A stretch of DNA of 64,000 nt from Luteimonas rhizosphaerae (GTDB lineage: Bacteria; Pseudomonadota; Gammaproteobacteria; Xanthomonadales; Xanthomonadaceae): the NCBI RefSeq assembly GCF_002849595.1, contig NZ_NRQR01000020.1, positions 1 through 64,000 of the forward strand, read 5' to 3'. Below the pieces are notes generated by a model that saw only the letters and a list, made by a program, of their open reading frames with translations, was not told the DNA's origin and ran no database searches. Made by a program: the position numbers and the translations under genes. Below, one piece after another: positions 1 through 8,967 of this stretch. Numbering within the stretch: the stretch's first letter is position 1; each line of letters opens with the position of its first letter.

Positions 1-1
1 G

Positions 2-154
2 ACGCTGCAGGAACACGAGGACAGCCCGCACGCGGGCACCACGCTGCAGATTCCCAACAGCCTGTTCTTCCAGCGGACCGTGCGCCGCTGGCGCGGCCAG
101 CGTCCGTCGAGCGTGCCCGCGGCGCGCGTCCATGACGACCCGCTCGACGTCTGA
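2..154 (+). CDS. C-terminal fragment of a possible MscS-family mechanosensitive channel
   Basis: The window opens inside a reading frame that runs 50 codons to a TGA. The visible piece contains a short beta-like stretch around the residues LQIPNSLFF, followed by an Arg-rich tail. The IPNS(L/K)xF pattern is typical of the beta domain of MscS-type channels, where a pore-proximal loop reads V/I-IPNS. The N-terminus and membrane helices lie outside the window, so the family call rests on one short motif. The frame has the same codon use as its neighbours and is co-directional with the creatininase gene 128 bases downstream. Confidence 0.5.
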   Translation, partial: TLQEHEDSPHAGTTLQIPNSLFFQRTVRRWRGQRPSSVPAARVHDDPLDV

Positions 155-282
155 GCGCAGCGCGCTGCGGTCCGGAGCGCCAGGAACCGCGCGTCCAGGG
201 CGACGGCGCGGGCTGTGGCGACCCGCCCGGTCCGGTCATCCACGACAGGTATGCTGCAGGTCCCCGCCCGCCGAGGACCTCC

Positions 283-1023
283 ATGCGCCTGCAACTGAGC
301 ACCTGGCCCGAGATCGAGACCTATCTCGGCCATTCCAGCGGCATCATCGTGCCGATCGGATCGACCGAGCAGCACGGCCCGAACGGCCTGATCGGCACCG
401 ATGCGATCTGCCCCGAGGTCGTTGCGAACGCGGTCGGCGAGCGCTTCGAAGTGCTCGTGGCACCGACGCTGAGCATCGGCATGGCCCAGCATCACCTCGG
501 CTTCCCCGGCTCGCTGACGCTGCGTCCGACGACGTTGATCGCGGTGATCCGCGACGTGGTCCAGTCCCTGGCCCGGCACGGGTTCCGCCACGTGTATTTC
601 TTCAACGGCCATGGCGGCAACGTGGCGACGATGCAGGCGGCCTTCGCCGATCTGTACGCGGATGCCAGCCTGGCGGGCACGGCGTCCACGCCGTCGCTGA
701 AGATCGCCAACTGGTACATGGGCCGGCGCGTGCAGGCACTGTCGCGCGAGCTGTACGGCAGCAGCGAGGGCAGTCACGCGACACCGTCGGAGATCTCGCT
801 GACCTGGCACGCGCATCCGGATCGGGCGCGTCCGATGACGCTGGATCCTCGGCTCGCGCCGACCGGCCCGATCGCCGATGCGCAGGATTATCGCCGCCGT
901 TTTCCGGACGGGCGGATCGGGTCCGACCCGTCGCTGGCGAGCATCGAACACGGCACGCAGCTGTTCGAAGCCAGCGTGCAGGACACGATCGAGGACTACC
1001 TCGCCTTCGTCGGCGGACGCTGA
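283..1023 (+). CDS. Creatininase family protein
   Basis: Predicted cytoplasmic amidohydrolase of the creatininase/FAPy-deformylase superfamily, 246 aa, which is the usual family length. The family hydrolyses cyclic or formyl amides at a two-metal centre; the substrate here cannot be told. Visible metal-binding motifs are STEQHGP (E29, H31), the following GTD (D40), the NGHGGN loop (H110) and GSHATPSE (E170). The ATG is preceded by an AGGAC ribosome-binding site at a good distance. No clear operon partner: upstream is the end of an unrelated gene and downstream is a convergent zinc-finger gene only 20 bases away. Confidence 0.93.
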   Translation: MRLQLSTWPEIETYLGHSSGIIVPIGSTEQHGPNGLIGTDAICPEVVANAVGERFEVLVAPTLSIGMAQHHLGFPGSLTLRPTTLIAVIRDVVQSLARHGFRHVYFFNGHGGNVATMQAAFADLYADASLAGTASTPSLKIANWYMGRRVQALSRELYGSSEGSHATPSEISLTWHAHPDRARPMTLDPRLAPTGPIADAQDYRRRFPDGRIGSDPSLASIEHGTQLFEASVQDTIEDYLAFVGGR

Positions 1024-1043
1024 GCGATCCGCGCAGACATCCC

Positions 1044-1310
1044 TCAGCGAAGCTGGCTGTCCTTGCTGCCGCGACGGTTGACGCCGCCCCCGCCGTCCTG
1101 CGCCGCATCGCGTGCCGCCTGGCACTGTACGCAAAGGCGCACGCCGGGCACGGCCGCGCGTCGCGCCTCGGGAATCGGCGCCTCGCATTCTTCGCAATGG
1201 GTCAGACCGGGACCGGTCTGCAACTGGCGGCGGGCGCGCTGGATCGCATCCTTCACCGTCGCATCGATCTGGTCCTGCACCGCGCTGTCGCCTGCCCAAC
1301 CGGTGGCCAT
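1044..1310 (-). CDS. DksA/TraR family C4-type zinc finger protein
   Basis: A small 88-aa protein with a helical N-terminal half and a four-cysteine zinc finger (C39, C42, C60, C63; CEEC...CVQC). This is the arrangement of the short TraR/YbiI-like members of the DksA family, which can bind the secondary channel of RNA polymerase. It lacks the long coiled-coil of full-length DksA, so whether it acts on polymerase is uncertain. The ATG at 1310 was chosen because the family begins just before this helix; the frame is open further upstream but that part is low-complexity and family-unlike. Convergent with the creatininase gene. Confidence 0.88.
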   Translation of the reverse strand: MATGWAGDSAVQDQIDATVKDAIQRARRQLQTGPGLTHCEECEAPIPEARRAAVPGVRLCVQCQAARDAAQDGGGGVNRRGSKDSQLR

Positions 1311-1428
1311 GCGAATCTCCTGCGTGCGTCGGTTCCGAGGGGACCGCGAGCGTAGCAAGCGGTGCGTCACCGGCGCATGAGCGCAGGCGTGGTTCCGGGC
1401 CCGGCATGCCGGCCCGCATAATGGCGCG

Positions 1429-2694
1429 ATGCCTGAACCCGCCTCCCTGCCTGCCCGACCGCCCCGCCTCGCCATCGTTGGCGGTGGACCCGCGGGCCTG
1501 TTCGCCGCCGAACGCGCCCGCGCGGCGGGAGTCGAGGTCGACCTGTTCGATGCCAAGGGCTCGGTCGGCCGCAAGTTCCTGATCGCCGGCAAGGGCGGCC
1601 TCAATCTCACCCACTCCGAGCCGCGCCCCGGCTTCGACGCCCGCTATGCGGCACGCGCGGCCGCCATCGGGCGCTGGCTCGACGGATTCGACGCGGACGC
1701 GCTGCGCGCCTGGGCTGCTGCGCGGGGCGTCGACACCTTCGTCGGCTCGTCGGGTCGCGTGTTCCCGGTCGACCTCAAGGCCGCGCCGCTGCTGCGCGGC
1801 TGGGTGCGGCAGCTGCGCGAGTCCGGCGTGCGGTTCCACATGCAGCACCGCTGGCAGGGCTGGGATGCGGACGGCGTCCTGCGTTTCGACACGCCGACCG
1901 GCCAGATCGCCCACGCCGCGGATGCCACGCTGCTGGCGCTGGGCGGTGGCAGCTGGCCGCAGCTCGGCTCGGACGGCGCCTGGCACCCGTTGCTGCAGGC
2001 GCGTGGCGTGAACGTGGCGCCGCTGCAGGCGGCGAACTGCGGCTTCGACGTCGGCTGGAGCGCACATCTGGCCCAGCGTCACGCCGGAGCACCCCTGAAG
2101 CCGGTCGTGCTGCACTGGCGCGACCTCGACGGTGTCGCCCACCAGTTGCAGGGCGAGTGCGTACTGACCGCGACCGGCATCGAGGGCAGCGCGATCTACG
2201 CCGTCTCCGCGACGCTTCGCGATCTGATCGCGCGCGATGGTCATGCGCTGCTGCAGCTCGACCTGGTGCCGGGACGCGAGCTGGCGCGTCTGCAGGCCGA
2301 CCTGTCGAAGCCCCGCGGCCGCCGCAGCCGCAGCGAGCAGCTGCGTCGCGAGGCGGGGATCGAGGGCGCCAGGGCCGGGCTGGTCTACGAGGTGCTCGAC
2401 GCGCCCGCGCTGGACGATCCGGCCACGCTGGCCGCGACGCTCAAACGCCTGCCGCTGCTGCTCACGGCGCCCCGCCCGCTGGCCGAGGCGATCAGCAGCG
2501 CAGGCGGCGTGCGGCTCGAGGCGACGAACGACGATCTGATGCTCGATGCCCTGCCCGGCGTCTTCGTCGCCGGCGAGATGCTGGACTGGGAGGCGCCGAC
2601 CGGCGGCTATCTGCTCACGGCCTGCTTCGCCAGCGCGGCGGTCGCGGCGGACGGGGTGCTGGCGTGGTTGCGGCGTGGCGGGACCACGGCCTGA
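1429..2694 (+). CDS. HI0933-like NAD(P)/FAD-dependent oxidoreductase (TIGR03862 type)
   Basis: Flavoprotein of the HI0933/BaiN-like family, 421 aa. The N-terminus holds a Rossmann FAD-binding motif (VGGGPAG, residues 17-23), followed by the characteristic GKGGLNLTHSEP stretch near residue 57 that separates this family from ordinary flavin monooxygenases. The C-terminal GEMLDWEAPTGGY region is the conserved FAD-closing motif. The reaction is unknown in most members; they are annotated as flavin-dependent oxidoreductases or flavoproteins of unknown substrate. Stand-alone gene, convergent with a pseudouridine synthase 147 bases away. Confidence 0.9.
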   Translation: MPEPASLPARPPRLAIVGGGPAGLFAAERARAAGVEVDLFDAKGSVGRKFLIAGKGGLNLTHSEPRPGFDARYAARAAAIGRWLDGFDADALRAWAAARGVDTFVGSSGRVFPVDLKAAPLLRGWVRQLRESGVRFHMQHRWQGWDADGVLRFDTPTGQIAHAADATLLALGGGSWPQLGSDGAWHPLLQARGVNVAPLQAANCGFDVGWSAHLAQRHAGAPLKPVVLHWRDLDGVAHQLQGECVLTATGIEGSAIYAVSATLRDLIARDGHALLQLDLVPGRELARLQADLSKPRGRRSRSEQLRREAGIEGARAGLVYEVLDAPALDDPATLAATLKRLPLLLTAPRPLAEAISSAGGVRLEATNDDLMLDALPGVFVAGEMLDWEAPTGGYLLTACFASAAVAADGVLAWLRRGGTTA

Positions 2695-2841
2695 GGCCGG
2701 CTGCATCGCGTGTGCGGCGTTGCGCGCGTGGCTTCCTTCACCGACTGCCGTGCGAGGCCTGCGGGCCTGCGGGATTGCGTGCTCATGAGCGGCCTACACC
2801 GCGATGCCGATCGCGTCGATCGCTGACAACACGTGACCTGC

Positions 2842-3735
2842 CTAGCGCACGTCCGACAGTCGGAATTCCGATTCGAACGCACGCGGGCGACCGTCGAGCG
2901 GATCATCGAAGGCGAGCGCGCGGGCCAGCAACTGTAGCGGCCGCGAACCGTCGGCGTCCTCGCGCACGTCGGGATACCAGGGATCGTGCAGGATCGGCGC
3001 GCCGAGCGCGGCCATGTGCACGCGCAGCTGGTGCTTGCGCCCGCTGACCGGCACCAGCGCGTAGCGCCAGGACGTCGTGCCGCGTTCGAGTACGTCGACG
3101 CGCGTTTCGCTGTTCGGCGCACCGTCGACTTCGCGCATGCGGAAGAACGGCGTACCGCGTTCGATGCGGCTGCGTCGCGTCGTCGGAAAGTCGAGCGCCG
3201 GCAGCGGCGGCGCCACCGCGTGGTAGGTCTTGCGAATCCGGGACGTGCGGAACAGCGCCTGGTAGGCGGCGCGCGTCGCCGGATTCGCCGAGAACAGCAC
3301 GAGGCCCGCCGTGCCGCGATCGATCCGGTGCAACGGCGCCAGCGCAGGATTGCCGAGTTGCGCGACCAGGCGGGTCAGCAGCGTCTGGGTGACGAAGGCT
3401 CCGGTCGGCGCGACCGGCAGGCCGTGCGGCTTGTCGGCGACCACGAGATCCGTATCGCCGTGCAGGATGCGCTCGGCGGCCGCGCGGACCGGCTCGGCGA
3501 CGACTTCGCGGTAGTAGCCGATCTCGGCGCCGACGCGGAATGGCGTCTCCGCCATGATCGGATCGCCGTTCGCATCGAGGACCCGGCCGCGGGCGATGCG
3601 ATCGCGCCAGACTTCGGCAGGTACCTGCGGAAACCGCGCGACCAGCGCATCGAGCACGGTGCGCCAGGGACCCGGCGGCAGTTGCAGGCGACTGGCGGGG
3701 ACGCCGTCGAGACGCGGGAATTGCGAACGGGTCAT
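2842..3735 (-). CDS. RluA-family RNA pseudouridine synthase
   Basis: Isomerizes uridine to pseudouridine in rRNA or tRNA; the exact target cannot be read from sequence. The 297-aa protein has the family motif HRIDRGTAG with the presumed catalytic Asp139, preceded by the DKPHGLPVAP segment typical of RluA-type enzymes, and a C-terminal GRKHQLRVHM motif. The N-terminal 80 residues resemble a divergent S4-like region. Start set at MTRSQF (3735) because the upstream open frame is Arg/Pro-rich and unlike the family. Followed upstream on the same strand by a 343-base gap before the RIO kinase. Confidence 0.9.
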   Translation of the reverse strand: MTRSQFPRLDGVPASRLQLPPGPWRTVLDALVARFPQVPAEVWRDRIARGRVLDANGDPIMAETPFRVGAEIGYYREVVAEPVRAAAERILHGDTDLVVADKPHGLPVAPTGAFVTQTLLTRLVAQLGNPALAPLHRIDRGTAGLVLFSANPATRAAYQALFRTSRIRKTYHAVAPPLPALDFPTTRRSRIERGTPFFRMREVDGAPNSETRVDVLERGTTSWRYALVPVSGRKHQLRVHMAALGAPILHDPWYPDVREDADGSRPLQLLARALAFDDPLDGRPRAFESEFRLSDVR

Positions 3736-4078
3736 GGCGGGTTCGACGTCATGCCGATGCGTGCCCTGGCGTGAAGCGCGCATCGGCATGCAACGCCCCC
3801 ACCCCGACGGCTCGCCCGCAGGCGGGAGAGCGGCTTGAACGCGCAACGTGGCGCAGGCGCGTCCTGTTGTCTCCCATGCGCTCGCCGTTGATGGCTTCGC
3901 ATCTCATGACATCGTCCCGGCAACGTCGAGCTTCCGGAGGTCGCCACTCGGAAGTCGCCGTGACATCGCCGCTGTCCGACCGATGTCTCGCAGGGGCGAT
4001 GCATGAGGGGCATGGACGGACGCCGCCTGCTTCCGAAGGCGCCGGCCGACCCGCAACCGCCGACATGGCGCGCGCCGC
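3736..4078. other. 343-base intergenic stretch with no supportable gene
   Basis: Lies between two leftward genes. Frames on both strands stay open for roughly 100 codons, but they are rich in Arg, Pro and Ser with no family resemblance, as expected from GC-rich non-coding DNA. No strong hairpin plus T-run and no convincing promoter was seen. Confidence 0.5.
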
Positions 4079-4936
4079 TCAATCGGCAGCATCGGCCTCG
4101 TCGCGGCCCTGCTGGCGGATCAACGCCACCTGCCGCGCATCCTCGATCGACCACAGCACGGCGCGGGTGTCCGCGGTGTGGGTGTCGAACACGAACTGGC
4201 CGGTCAGCGGGCTGTCCGCGCGCAACTCACCGGCCTCGAACAGCGCCCACATCTCTTCGCCGTAGTGGGTCTCGGCAAGCTCGGGCGCAAAGCGGGCCAT
4301 CGAATCGCGCATGTTGTGCACGTCGCGCAGCAGCATCGCGCGCGCATTGTTGTTGCCGGCAGCGGTGACGACCTGCGGGAAATCGATCAGCACCGGGCCG
4401 TCGGGCGTGGCCAGCACGTTGTACTCGGACAGGTCGCCGTGGATCATGCCGAGCACCAGCATGCGGACCACGTCGCGTACCAGCTGCAGGTGCCATGCGC
4501 GCGCCTGCTCGGGCTCGAGTTCCACTTCGCCGAGGCGCGGCGCGCTGAAGCCCTCGGCGTCGGTCACCAGTTCCATCACCAGCACGCCGTGGAAGAAACC
4601 GTAGGGCTGCGGCACGCGCACGCCGGCATCCGCCAGCGTGTAGAGCGCGTCGACCTCGGTGGTCTTCCACACCGCTTCCTGCTCGCGGCGGCCGAACTTC
4701 GTCGCCTTGCCCATCGCCCGCTGCTCGCGGCTGCCGCGGACCTTGCGGCCTTCCTGGTACTGCACGCGCGCCTGGAAACTGCGCTGCGCCATGTCCTTGT
4801 AGACCTTCGCGCATCGCACGTCGTCGCCGACCTGGACGACGTAGACCGCGGCCTCCTTGCCGCTCTTGAGCGGGCGCAGCACGGCATCGATGATGCCGTC
4901 GTCGATCAGCGGTTGCAGTCCCTGCGGGATTTTCAT
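4079..4936 (-). CDS. RIO1-like serine/threonine protein kinase (PA4780 type)
   Basis: A 285-aa bacterial RIO-type kinase. Visible kinase features are the glycine-poor loop LKSGKEAAVY, the ATP-anchoring lysine in CAKVYK (K44), the catalytic loop HGDLSEYN (D168, N173) and the metal-binding IDFPQ (D185). These match the PA4780-type group common in Pseudomonas and Xanthomonads, whose substrates are not established. It starts at an ATG whose first residues MKIPQGLQPLIDDGIID match that group. No partner gene is obvious; YaeQ lies upstream on the same strand 239 bases away. Confidence 0.9.
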   Translation of the reverse strand: MKIPQGLQPLIDDGIIDAVLRPLKSGKEAAVYVVQVGDDVRCAKVYKDMAQRSFQARVQYQEGRKVRGSREQRAMGKATKFGRREQEAVWKTTEVDALYTLADAGVRVPQPYGFFHGVLVMELVTDAEGFSAPRLGEVELEPEQARAWHLQLVRDVVRMLVLGMIHGDLSEYNVLATPDGPVLIDFPQVVTAAGNNNARAMLLRDVHNMRDSMARFAPELAETHYGEEMWALFEAGELRADSPLTGQFVFDTHTADTRAVLWSIEDARQVALIRQQGRDEADAAD

Positions 4937-5175
4937 GGGGCCGGCGCGTTCCGGTGAGGGTCGGGCATTGTGCGGCCAAATCCCCCGCCGCACCCGAACC
5001 GCGCTCGAACGCGGCGCGTCGGCGGTGCCGGTCGCAGCGACGTGCGGCCGGCGCGCAGCCCCGCCGGAACACCGAATTCTTGCGCAACACGTGTGCTGGA
5101 AGGTCCGCGGCATCACCAGCGCACCTGCTGCAGCGGACGCGACGCGCCCCCGGGCCCGACGCGCCGCGCACTCGC

Positions 5176-5724
5176 TCAGCCGGCGGCGCGGACCCGCCAG
5201 GTCGGCGTCATCGCGATGGTCTCGGACTCGCTCATCAGTTGCAGTTCGCCGTCCTGGATCATCGCGGTGAGACGCATGCTCCGCTGCAGCAGACCGGTCG
5301 CCGCCTCGATCGAGGCCGGATCGAGATCGACCACGGTCAGGTTCTTCAGGCGGGTGAGCGAGTTGGCGATCTTGTCCCACCAGATACCCGCCGCGTTGCC
5401 GCTGTAGTTGACGACGATGACCTCGCGCGCGCGGCTGCTCGCCTTGCGGATGCGGCTCTCGTCGGGCTGGCCGAGGTCGATCCAGCGCTCGATGTCGCCG
5501 GTGTAATCGCGGCGCCACAGGTCGGGTTCTTCCTCGTTGCTGAGGCCGCGACCGAATTCCAGGCGTTCCTCGGCGAACAGCGCGAACGCGATCAGGCGCG
5601 CCATCAGGCGGGCCTCGGTCTCCGAGGGATGCTGCGCCAGCACGAGGTCGTGCGAGGCGTAGTAATGCCGGTCCATGTCGCTGACCTGCAACTCTGCTTT
5701 GTAGACGGTGGCCTTGGGCGACAT
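5176..5724 (-). CDS. yaeQ: YaeQ family protein
   Basis: A 182-aa cytoplasmic protein of the YaeQ family, which has a restriction-endonuclease-like (PD-(D/E)XK) fold but no firmly established reaction. The N-terminus MSPKATVYKAELQVSDMD matches the canonical start (M-x-x-KATIYKA-L), so this ATG was preferred over an in-frame one 24 codons upstream. Internal landmarks are the HPSETE motif, FGRGLSNEEEPDLW and VVNYSG near the C-terminus. Transcribed divergently from the N-formylglutamate amidohydrolase gene across about 100 bases. Confidence 0.92.
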   Translation of the reverse strand: MSPKATVYKAELQVSDMDRHYYASHDLVLAQHPSETEARLMARLIAFALFAEERLEFGRGLSNEEEPDLWRRDYTGDIERWIDLGQPDESRIRKASSRAREVIVVNYSGNAAGIWWDKIANSLTRLKNLTVVDLDPASIEAATGLLQRSMRLTAMIQDGELQLMSESETIAMTPTWRVRAAG

Positions 5725-5822
5725 CGACGGAGCCTGCGCGGGGAAGCGCGGATTGTAGGTTAAACGCGCGTCAAGGCCTGTCGCGTCGATGGTCACGGCG
5801 ACCTCATTCCGCCGCTGCGATC

Positions 5823-6689
5823 ATGCGCCACATGCCAGATGACACCCGCCGCGACACCACAACCCGTTTCACCTCCGACACCCCGCCCGCCCTGCGCCAG
5901 CCCGATCCGGCCTGGGATCTGATCGTCTCCGACGGCCCGGTCATCGCGACCGCGGTGCACGACGGCCACCTGCTGCGCGAGTCGCTGCAGGCGCGCGTCA
6001 AACTGGACGACGAGGGCCGCCGGCGCGAGGAGGATCCCCTCACCGGCCTGCTGACCACCGTCGGCGACATCCGTCTGCGCGTGCGTACGTCACGCTTCGA
6101 GGTCGACCTCAACCGTTCGCGCGACGAAGCCGTCTACGCCTCGCCCGAAGCGTGCTGGGGTCTCGATGTCTGGCAGCAGTCGCCGCTGCCCGACGACGAG
6201 ATCGCCACGTCGCTGGCGCTGCACGACCGCTTCTACGCGATGTTCGGCGAGCTGCTCGACCGCACCGTCGACCGATGGGGCTGCGCGCTGCTGATCGATC
6301 TGCACAGCTACAACCACCGTCGCGACGGTGCCGATGCCGCGCCTGCGCCGGCGGCGGGCAATCCTGATATCGAGCTCGGCTTCACCACGTTCGATCCCGA
6401 TCGCTGGGGCGACACCGCCAAACGCTTCGCCAACGTGCTGCGTCGCCACCCGGTGCGCAACGCCCTGCCCGACGTTCGTGCCAATGTCCGCTTTCCCACC
6501 GGCGGCCATTTTCCGGAATGGGTCTACGCGACCTGGGGCGACAAGGTCTGCACGATCTCGCCCGAGTACAAGAAGATCTTCATGGACGAGTGGACGGGCC
6601 AGGCGGATATCGCCGCGTTGTATGCGCTGCGCGACGGCCTGCAGAAAGCGGTGGACGCCGTGCGCCCGGAGTTCCTGCAGTGCCGTTGA
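5823..6689 (+). CDS. N-formylglutamate amidohydrolase family protein
   Basis: Predicted zinc-dependent hydrolase of the N-formylglutamate deformylase (HutG-like, PF05013) family, 288 aa. Conserved features are HDG near residue 47, the RFEVDLNR motif (R91 to R98), the DLHSYNHRR segment and a late GGHFPEW/SPEYKK block. No histidine-utilization genes lie nearby; instead it heads a three-gene cluster with a DUF1704/QEGLA gene (10-base overlap) and an ATP-grasp ligase, a combination recurrent in gammaproteobacteria. This suggests a role other than histidine catabolism. Two in-frame ATGs (5823, 5832) are possible. Confidence 0.9.
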   Translation: MRHMPDDTRRDTTTRFTSDTPPALRQPDPAWDLIVSDGPVIATAVHDGHLLRESLQARVKLDDEGRRREEDPLTGLLTTVGDIRLRVRTSRFEVDLNRSRDEAVYASPEACWGLDVWQQSPLPDDEIATSLALHDRFYAMFGELLDRTVDRWGCALLIDLHSYNHRRDGADAAPAPAAGNPDIELGFTTFDPDRWGDTAKRFANVLRRHPVRNALPDVRANVRFPTGGHFPEWVYATWGDKVCTISPEYKKIFMDEWTGQADIAALYALRDGLQKAVDAVRPEFLQCR

Positions 6690-7857
6690 CCCCGGCGGCC
6701 GTCGCGCGGCCGCTGCCGCCGATCGCCGCGCACGTCGACGAAGTCCTGGCCCGCCTCGATGCCAAGGTCGACTGGCTGCTCGCACTCTCGCCCATCGACG
6801 GCGCCAGCTTGTGGCGCGACTTCGACGCTGCCGGCCGCAGCGTGGAACCGGCGTTGCGCTACGTGGATCTGGAAAGCGACCTGCCTGCGGTGCAGGCGGA
6901 GCTCGACGCGTTGCCGATCGCCGATATCGAAGCGCCCGCCCTGCAGGCGCTGCTCGGTGAAAAGCAGCGCGAACTCGACCGCATGATCCGCCTGGTGCAC
7001 CTGCGCGACACCGACGCCTTCATCGAGGCCAGCATCGCCCTGTTCGGCGACGTCGACGACGCCCTGCTGGCGCTGGCCACCGAGACCCTGGACACGGTCA
7101 CGCGCGCAGCGCGGTCGAGGACGAGATCGCGTGGTACCGCACCCAGGCGCCGGATTTCCACATCGACGTCGTCATCGATACCGACATCAGCTCGATGCTG
7201 ATGGTGTCACACGGCACCTTCTACATCGACGGCAACATCCGCCTGCCGCAGGCGCGCGTGCAGCCACTGATCCAGCACGAGATCGGCACCCACGTGGTCA
7301 CGCGCCACAACGGCCGCAAGCAATCGCTGAAGCAGCTGGAAGTCGGACTGGCGCAATACGACCCGACCCAGGAAGGTCTCGGCGTGCTCGCCGAATACCT
7401 GACCGGCTATCTGCCGGGCGAGCGCCTGCGCGTGCTCGCCGCCCGCGTGGTCGCCGCGCCGCTGGCGATCGACGCCGAGTAGCCGCCGGCGATCTTCCAG
7501 CGTCTGCACGAAACCCACACGCTGCCGACCGACGATGCCTTCGACGTCGCCGTCCGCGCCCGCCGTGGCGGCGGGCTGACGAAGGACGCGGTCTACCTGC
7601 GCGGCGTGCGCGACCTGCTCGCCTACCTGCACGCCGGCGGCGCGTTCGAAGCGCTGTTCGTCGGCAAGTTCGCGCTGTCCCAGCTCGAGTTGCTCGACCA
7701 GCTGCTCGACGACGACTGGATGGTGCCGCCGGCCCTGCTGCCGCGCTACAGCATCGCCGACGATTTCTCCGAACGCCTGGCCGCGTGTCGCAAGACGCCG
7801 GTGCAGGCGCTACATCACTCCCACTGCCCTCCGGACCAGCGCCCATGCCCCCCATGA
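6680..7857 (+). pseudogene. Broken QEGLA-motif (DUF1704/TIGR02421) peptidase-like gene
   Basis: Related to 'flavohemoglobin expression-modulating QEGLA motif' proteins, a metallopeptidase-like family. A GTG or TTG start at 6680/6686 opens frame 2 and gives a good N-terminal domain. The homologous sequence then continues in another frame from about 7110 (AVEDEIAWYR), so there is a frameshift between about 7085 and 7115. That second frame carries the metal site HEIGTH (about 7276-7293) and a QEGLG version of the QEGLA motif (about 7369). It then meets an in-frame TAG at 7480, after which conserved sequence resumes (KDAVYLRG, LFVGKFAL) until TGA at 7855-7857. That stop overlaps the next start codon (ATGA). 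Two independent lesions make a functional product unlikely unless the assembly is wrong. Confidence 0.85.
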
Positions 7858-8900
7858 AACTCGGCTTCGTCGTCAACGATGTCGCCACCGAAAAGAACAA
7901 CTACACGACGATCCGGCTTGCCCGCCACGCGATCAACCGCGGCCACCGGGTGGCGCTGATCGGCCTGGGCGATTTCACCTACGACGCCAACGGCGCGGTC
8001 CGCGCGCACGCGCACCTGCCCTGCCAGGACCACTACGAAGACGACGACGCGCTGCTGGCGGACCTGCAGGGCGCCAACTGCCAGACCGAGCGGCTCGCCG
8101 TCGGCGAGCTCGACGTGCTGATGCTGCGCAGCGATCCTGCCGAGGAAGCGCTGGAACGTCCGTGGGCGCCCAACAGCGGCCTGCTGTTCGCGCAGCTGGT
8201 CGCACTGCGCCACACGATCGTGCTCAACGATCCCGCGCACCTGACCGACGCGTCGAACAAGACCTACTTCCAGCATTTTCCCGAAGAGGTCCGTCCGGTC
8301 ACCTGCATCACCCGCGACAGCGAGGAGATCAAGTCCTTCATCGCGACCCACGACGGCTACGGCGTGATCAAGCCGCTGCAGGGCTCCGGCGGCCAGGGCG
8401 TGTTCGTGGTGACGCCCGACAGCGGCGGCAACCTCAACCAGATGATCGACGCGGTGATGCGCGACGGCTACGCGATCGTGCAGGAATACCTGCCCAGGGC
8501 GAAGGACGGCGACCTGCGCCTGCTGACCCTCAACGGCCGGCCGCTGCAGGTCGACGGCACCTACGCCTGCATCCGGCGCTACAACGACAGCGGCGACGCG
8601 CGCAGCAACATCAGCGCCGGCGGCAAGTACGAGATGGCGGTTCCGGACGAGGACGCGCTGCGTCTGGCGGAAATCGTCGCGCCCAAGCTGATGCGCGACG
8701 GCATGTACTTCGCCGGGCTCGACATCGTCGGCGACAAGCTGATGGAGATCAACGTCGACACGCCCGGCGGCATCAACATGATCGAAGAGCTCACCGGTCT
8801 CGATTTCAGCGGCGCGATCCTCGACGACATGGAACGCAAGGTCCGCCTGCGCGACCAGTACAACCACACACTGACGAACGTCGAACTGGCGATGCTCTGA
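7854..8900 (+). CDS. RimK/glutathione-synthetase-like ATP-grasp ligase
   Basis: A 348-aa ATP-grasp protein that would join a carboxylate to an amine using ATP; the substrate is unknown. Visible are the phosphate-binding loop (KPLQGSGGQGVFVV), the lid/metal region VQEYLPRAKDGDLRL, the S-GGKY segment (ISAGGKYEM), and the C-terminal metal-binding block LMEINVDTPGGIN. The ATG at 7854 overlaps the TGA of the preceding QEGLA gene (ATGA), implying translational coupling; an ATG three codons upstream is also possible. This gene is intact although its upstream partner is broken. Confidence 0.9.
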   Translation: MKLGFVVNDVATEKNNYTTIRLARHAINRGHRVALIGLGDFTYDANGAVRAHAHLPCQDHYEDDDALLADLQGANCQTERLAVGELDVLMLRSDPAEEALERPWAPNSGLLFAQLVALRHTIVLNDPAHLTDASNKTYFQHFPEEVRPVTCITRDSEEIKSFIATHDGYGVIKPLQGSGGQGVFVVTPDSGGNLNQMIDAVMRDGYAIVQEYLPRAKDGDLRLLTLNGRPLQVDGTYACIRRYNDSGDARSNISAGGKYEMAVPDEDALRLAEIVAPKLMRDGMYFAGLDIVGDKLMEINVDTPGGINMIEELTGLDFSGAILDDMERKVRLRDQYNHTLTNVELAML

Positions 8901-8910
8901 AGCGGATCCA

Positions 8911-8934
8911 CGCGCCGGGGCAAGCCCCGGCGCG
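8911..8934. terminator. Strong GC hairpin between convergent genes
   Basis: Perfect 11-bp inverted repeat CGCGCCGGGGC / GCCCCGGCGCG separated by AA, in the 67-base gap between the ATP-grasp and esterase genes, which converge. There is no T-run on either side, so it is a hairpin-type transcription barrier or mRNA end stabilizer rather than a canonical intrinsic terminator. Confidence 0.55.
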
Positions 8935-8967
8935 GCTTCGCCGCCGTCGCTGCGCGCGTGCCGAACC

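Noticed and set aside
3749-4066. 105-codon frame in the gap before the RIO kinase
   Set aside because: No ribosome site, no family resemblance, Ser/Arg-rich.
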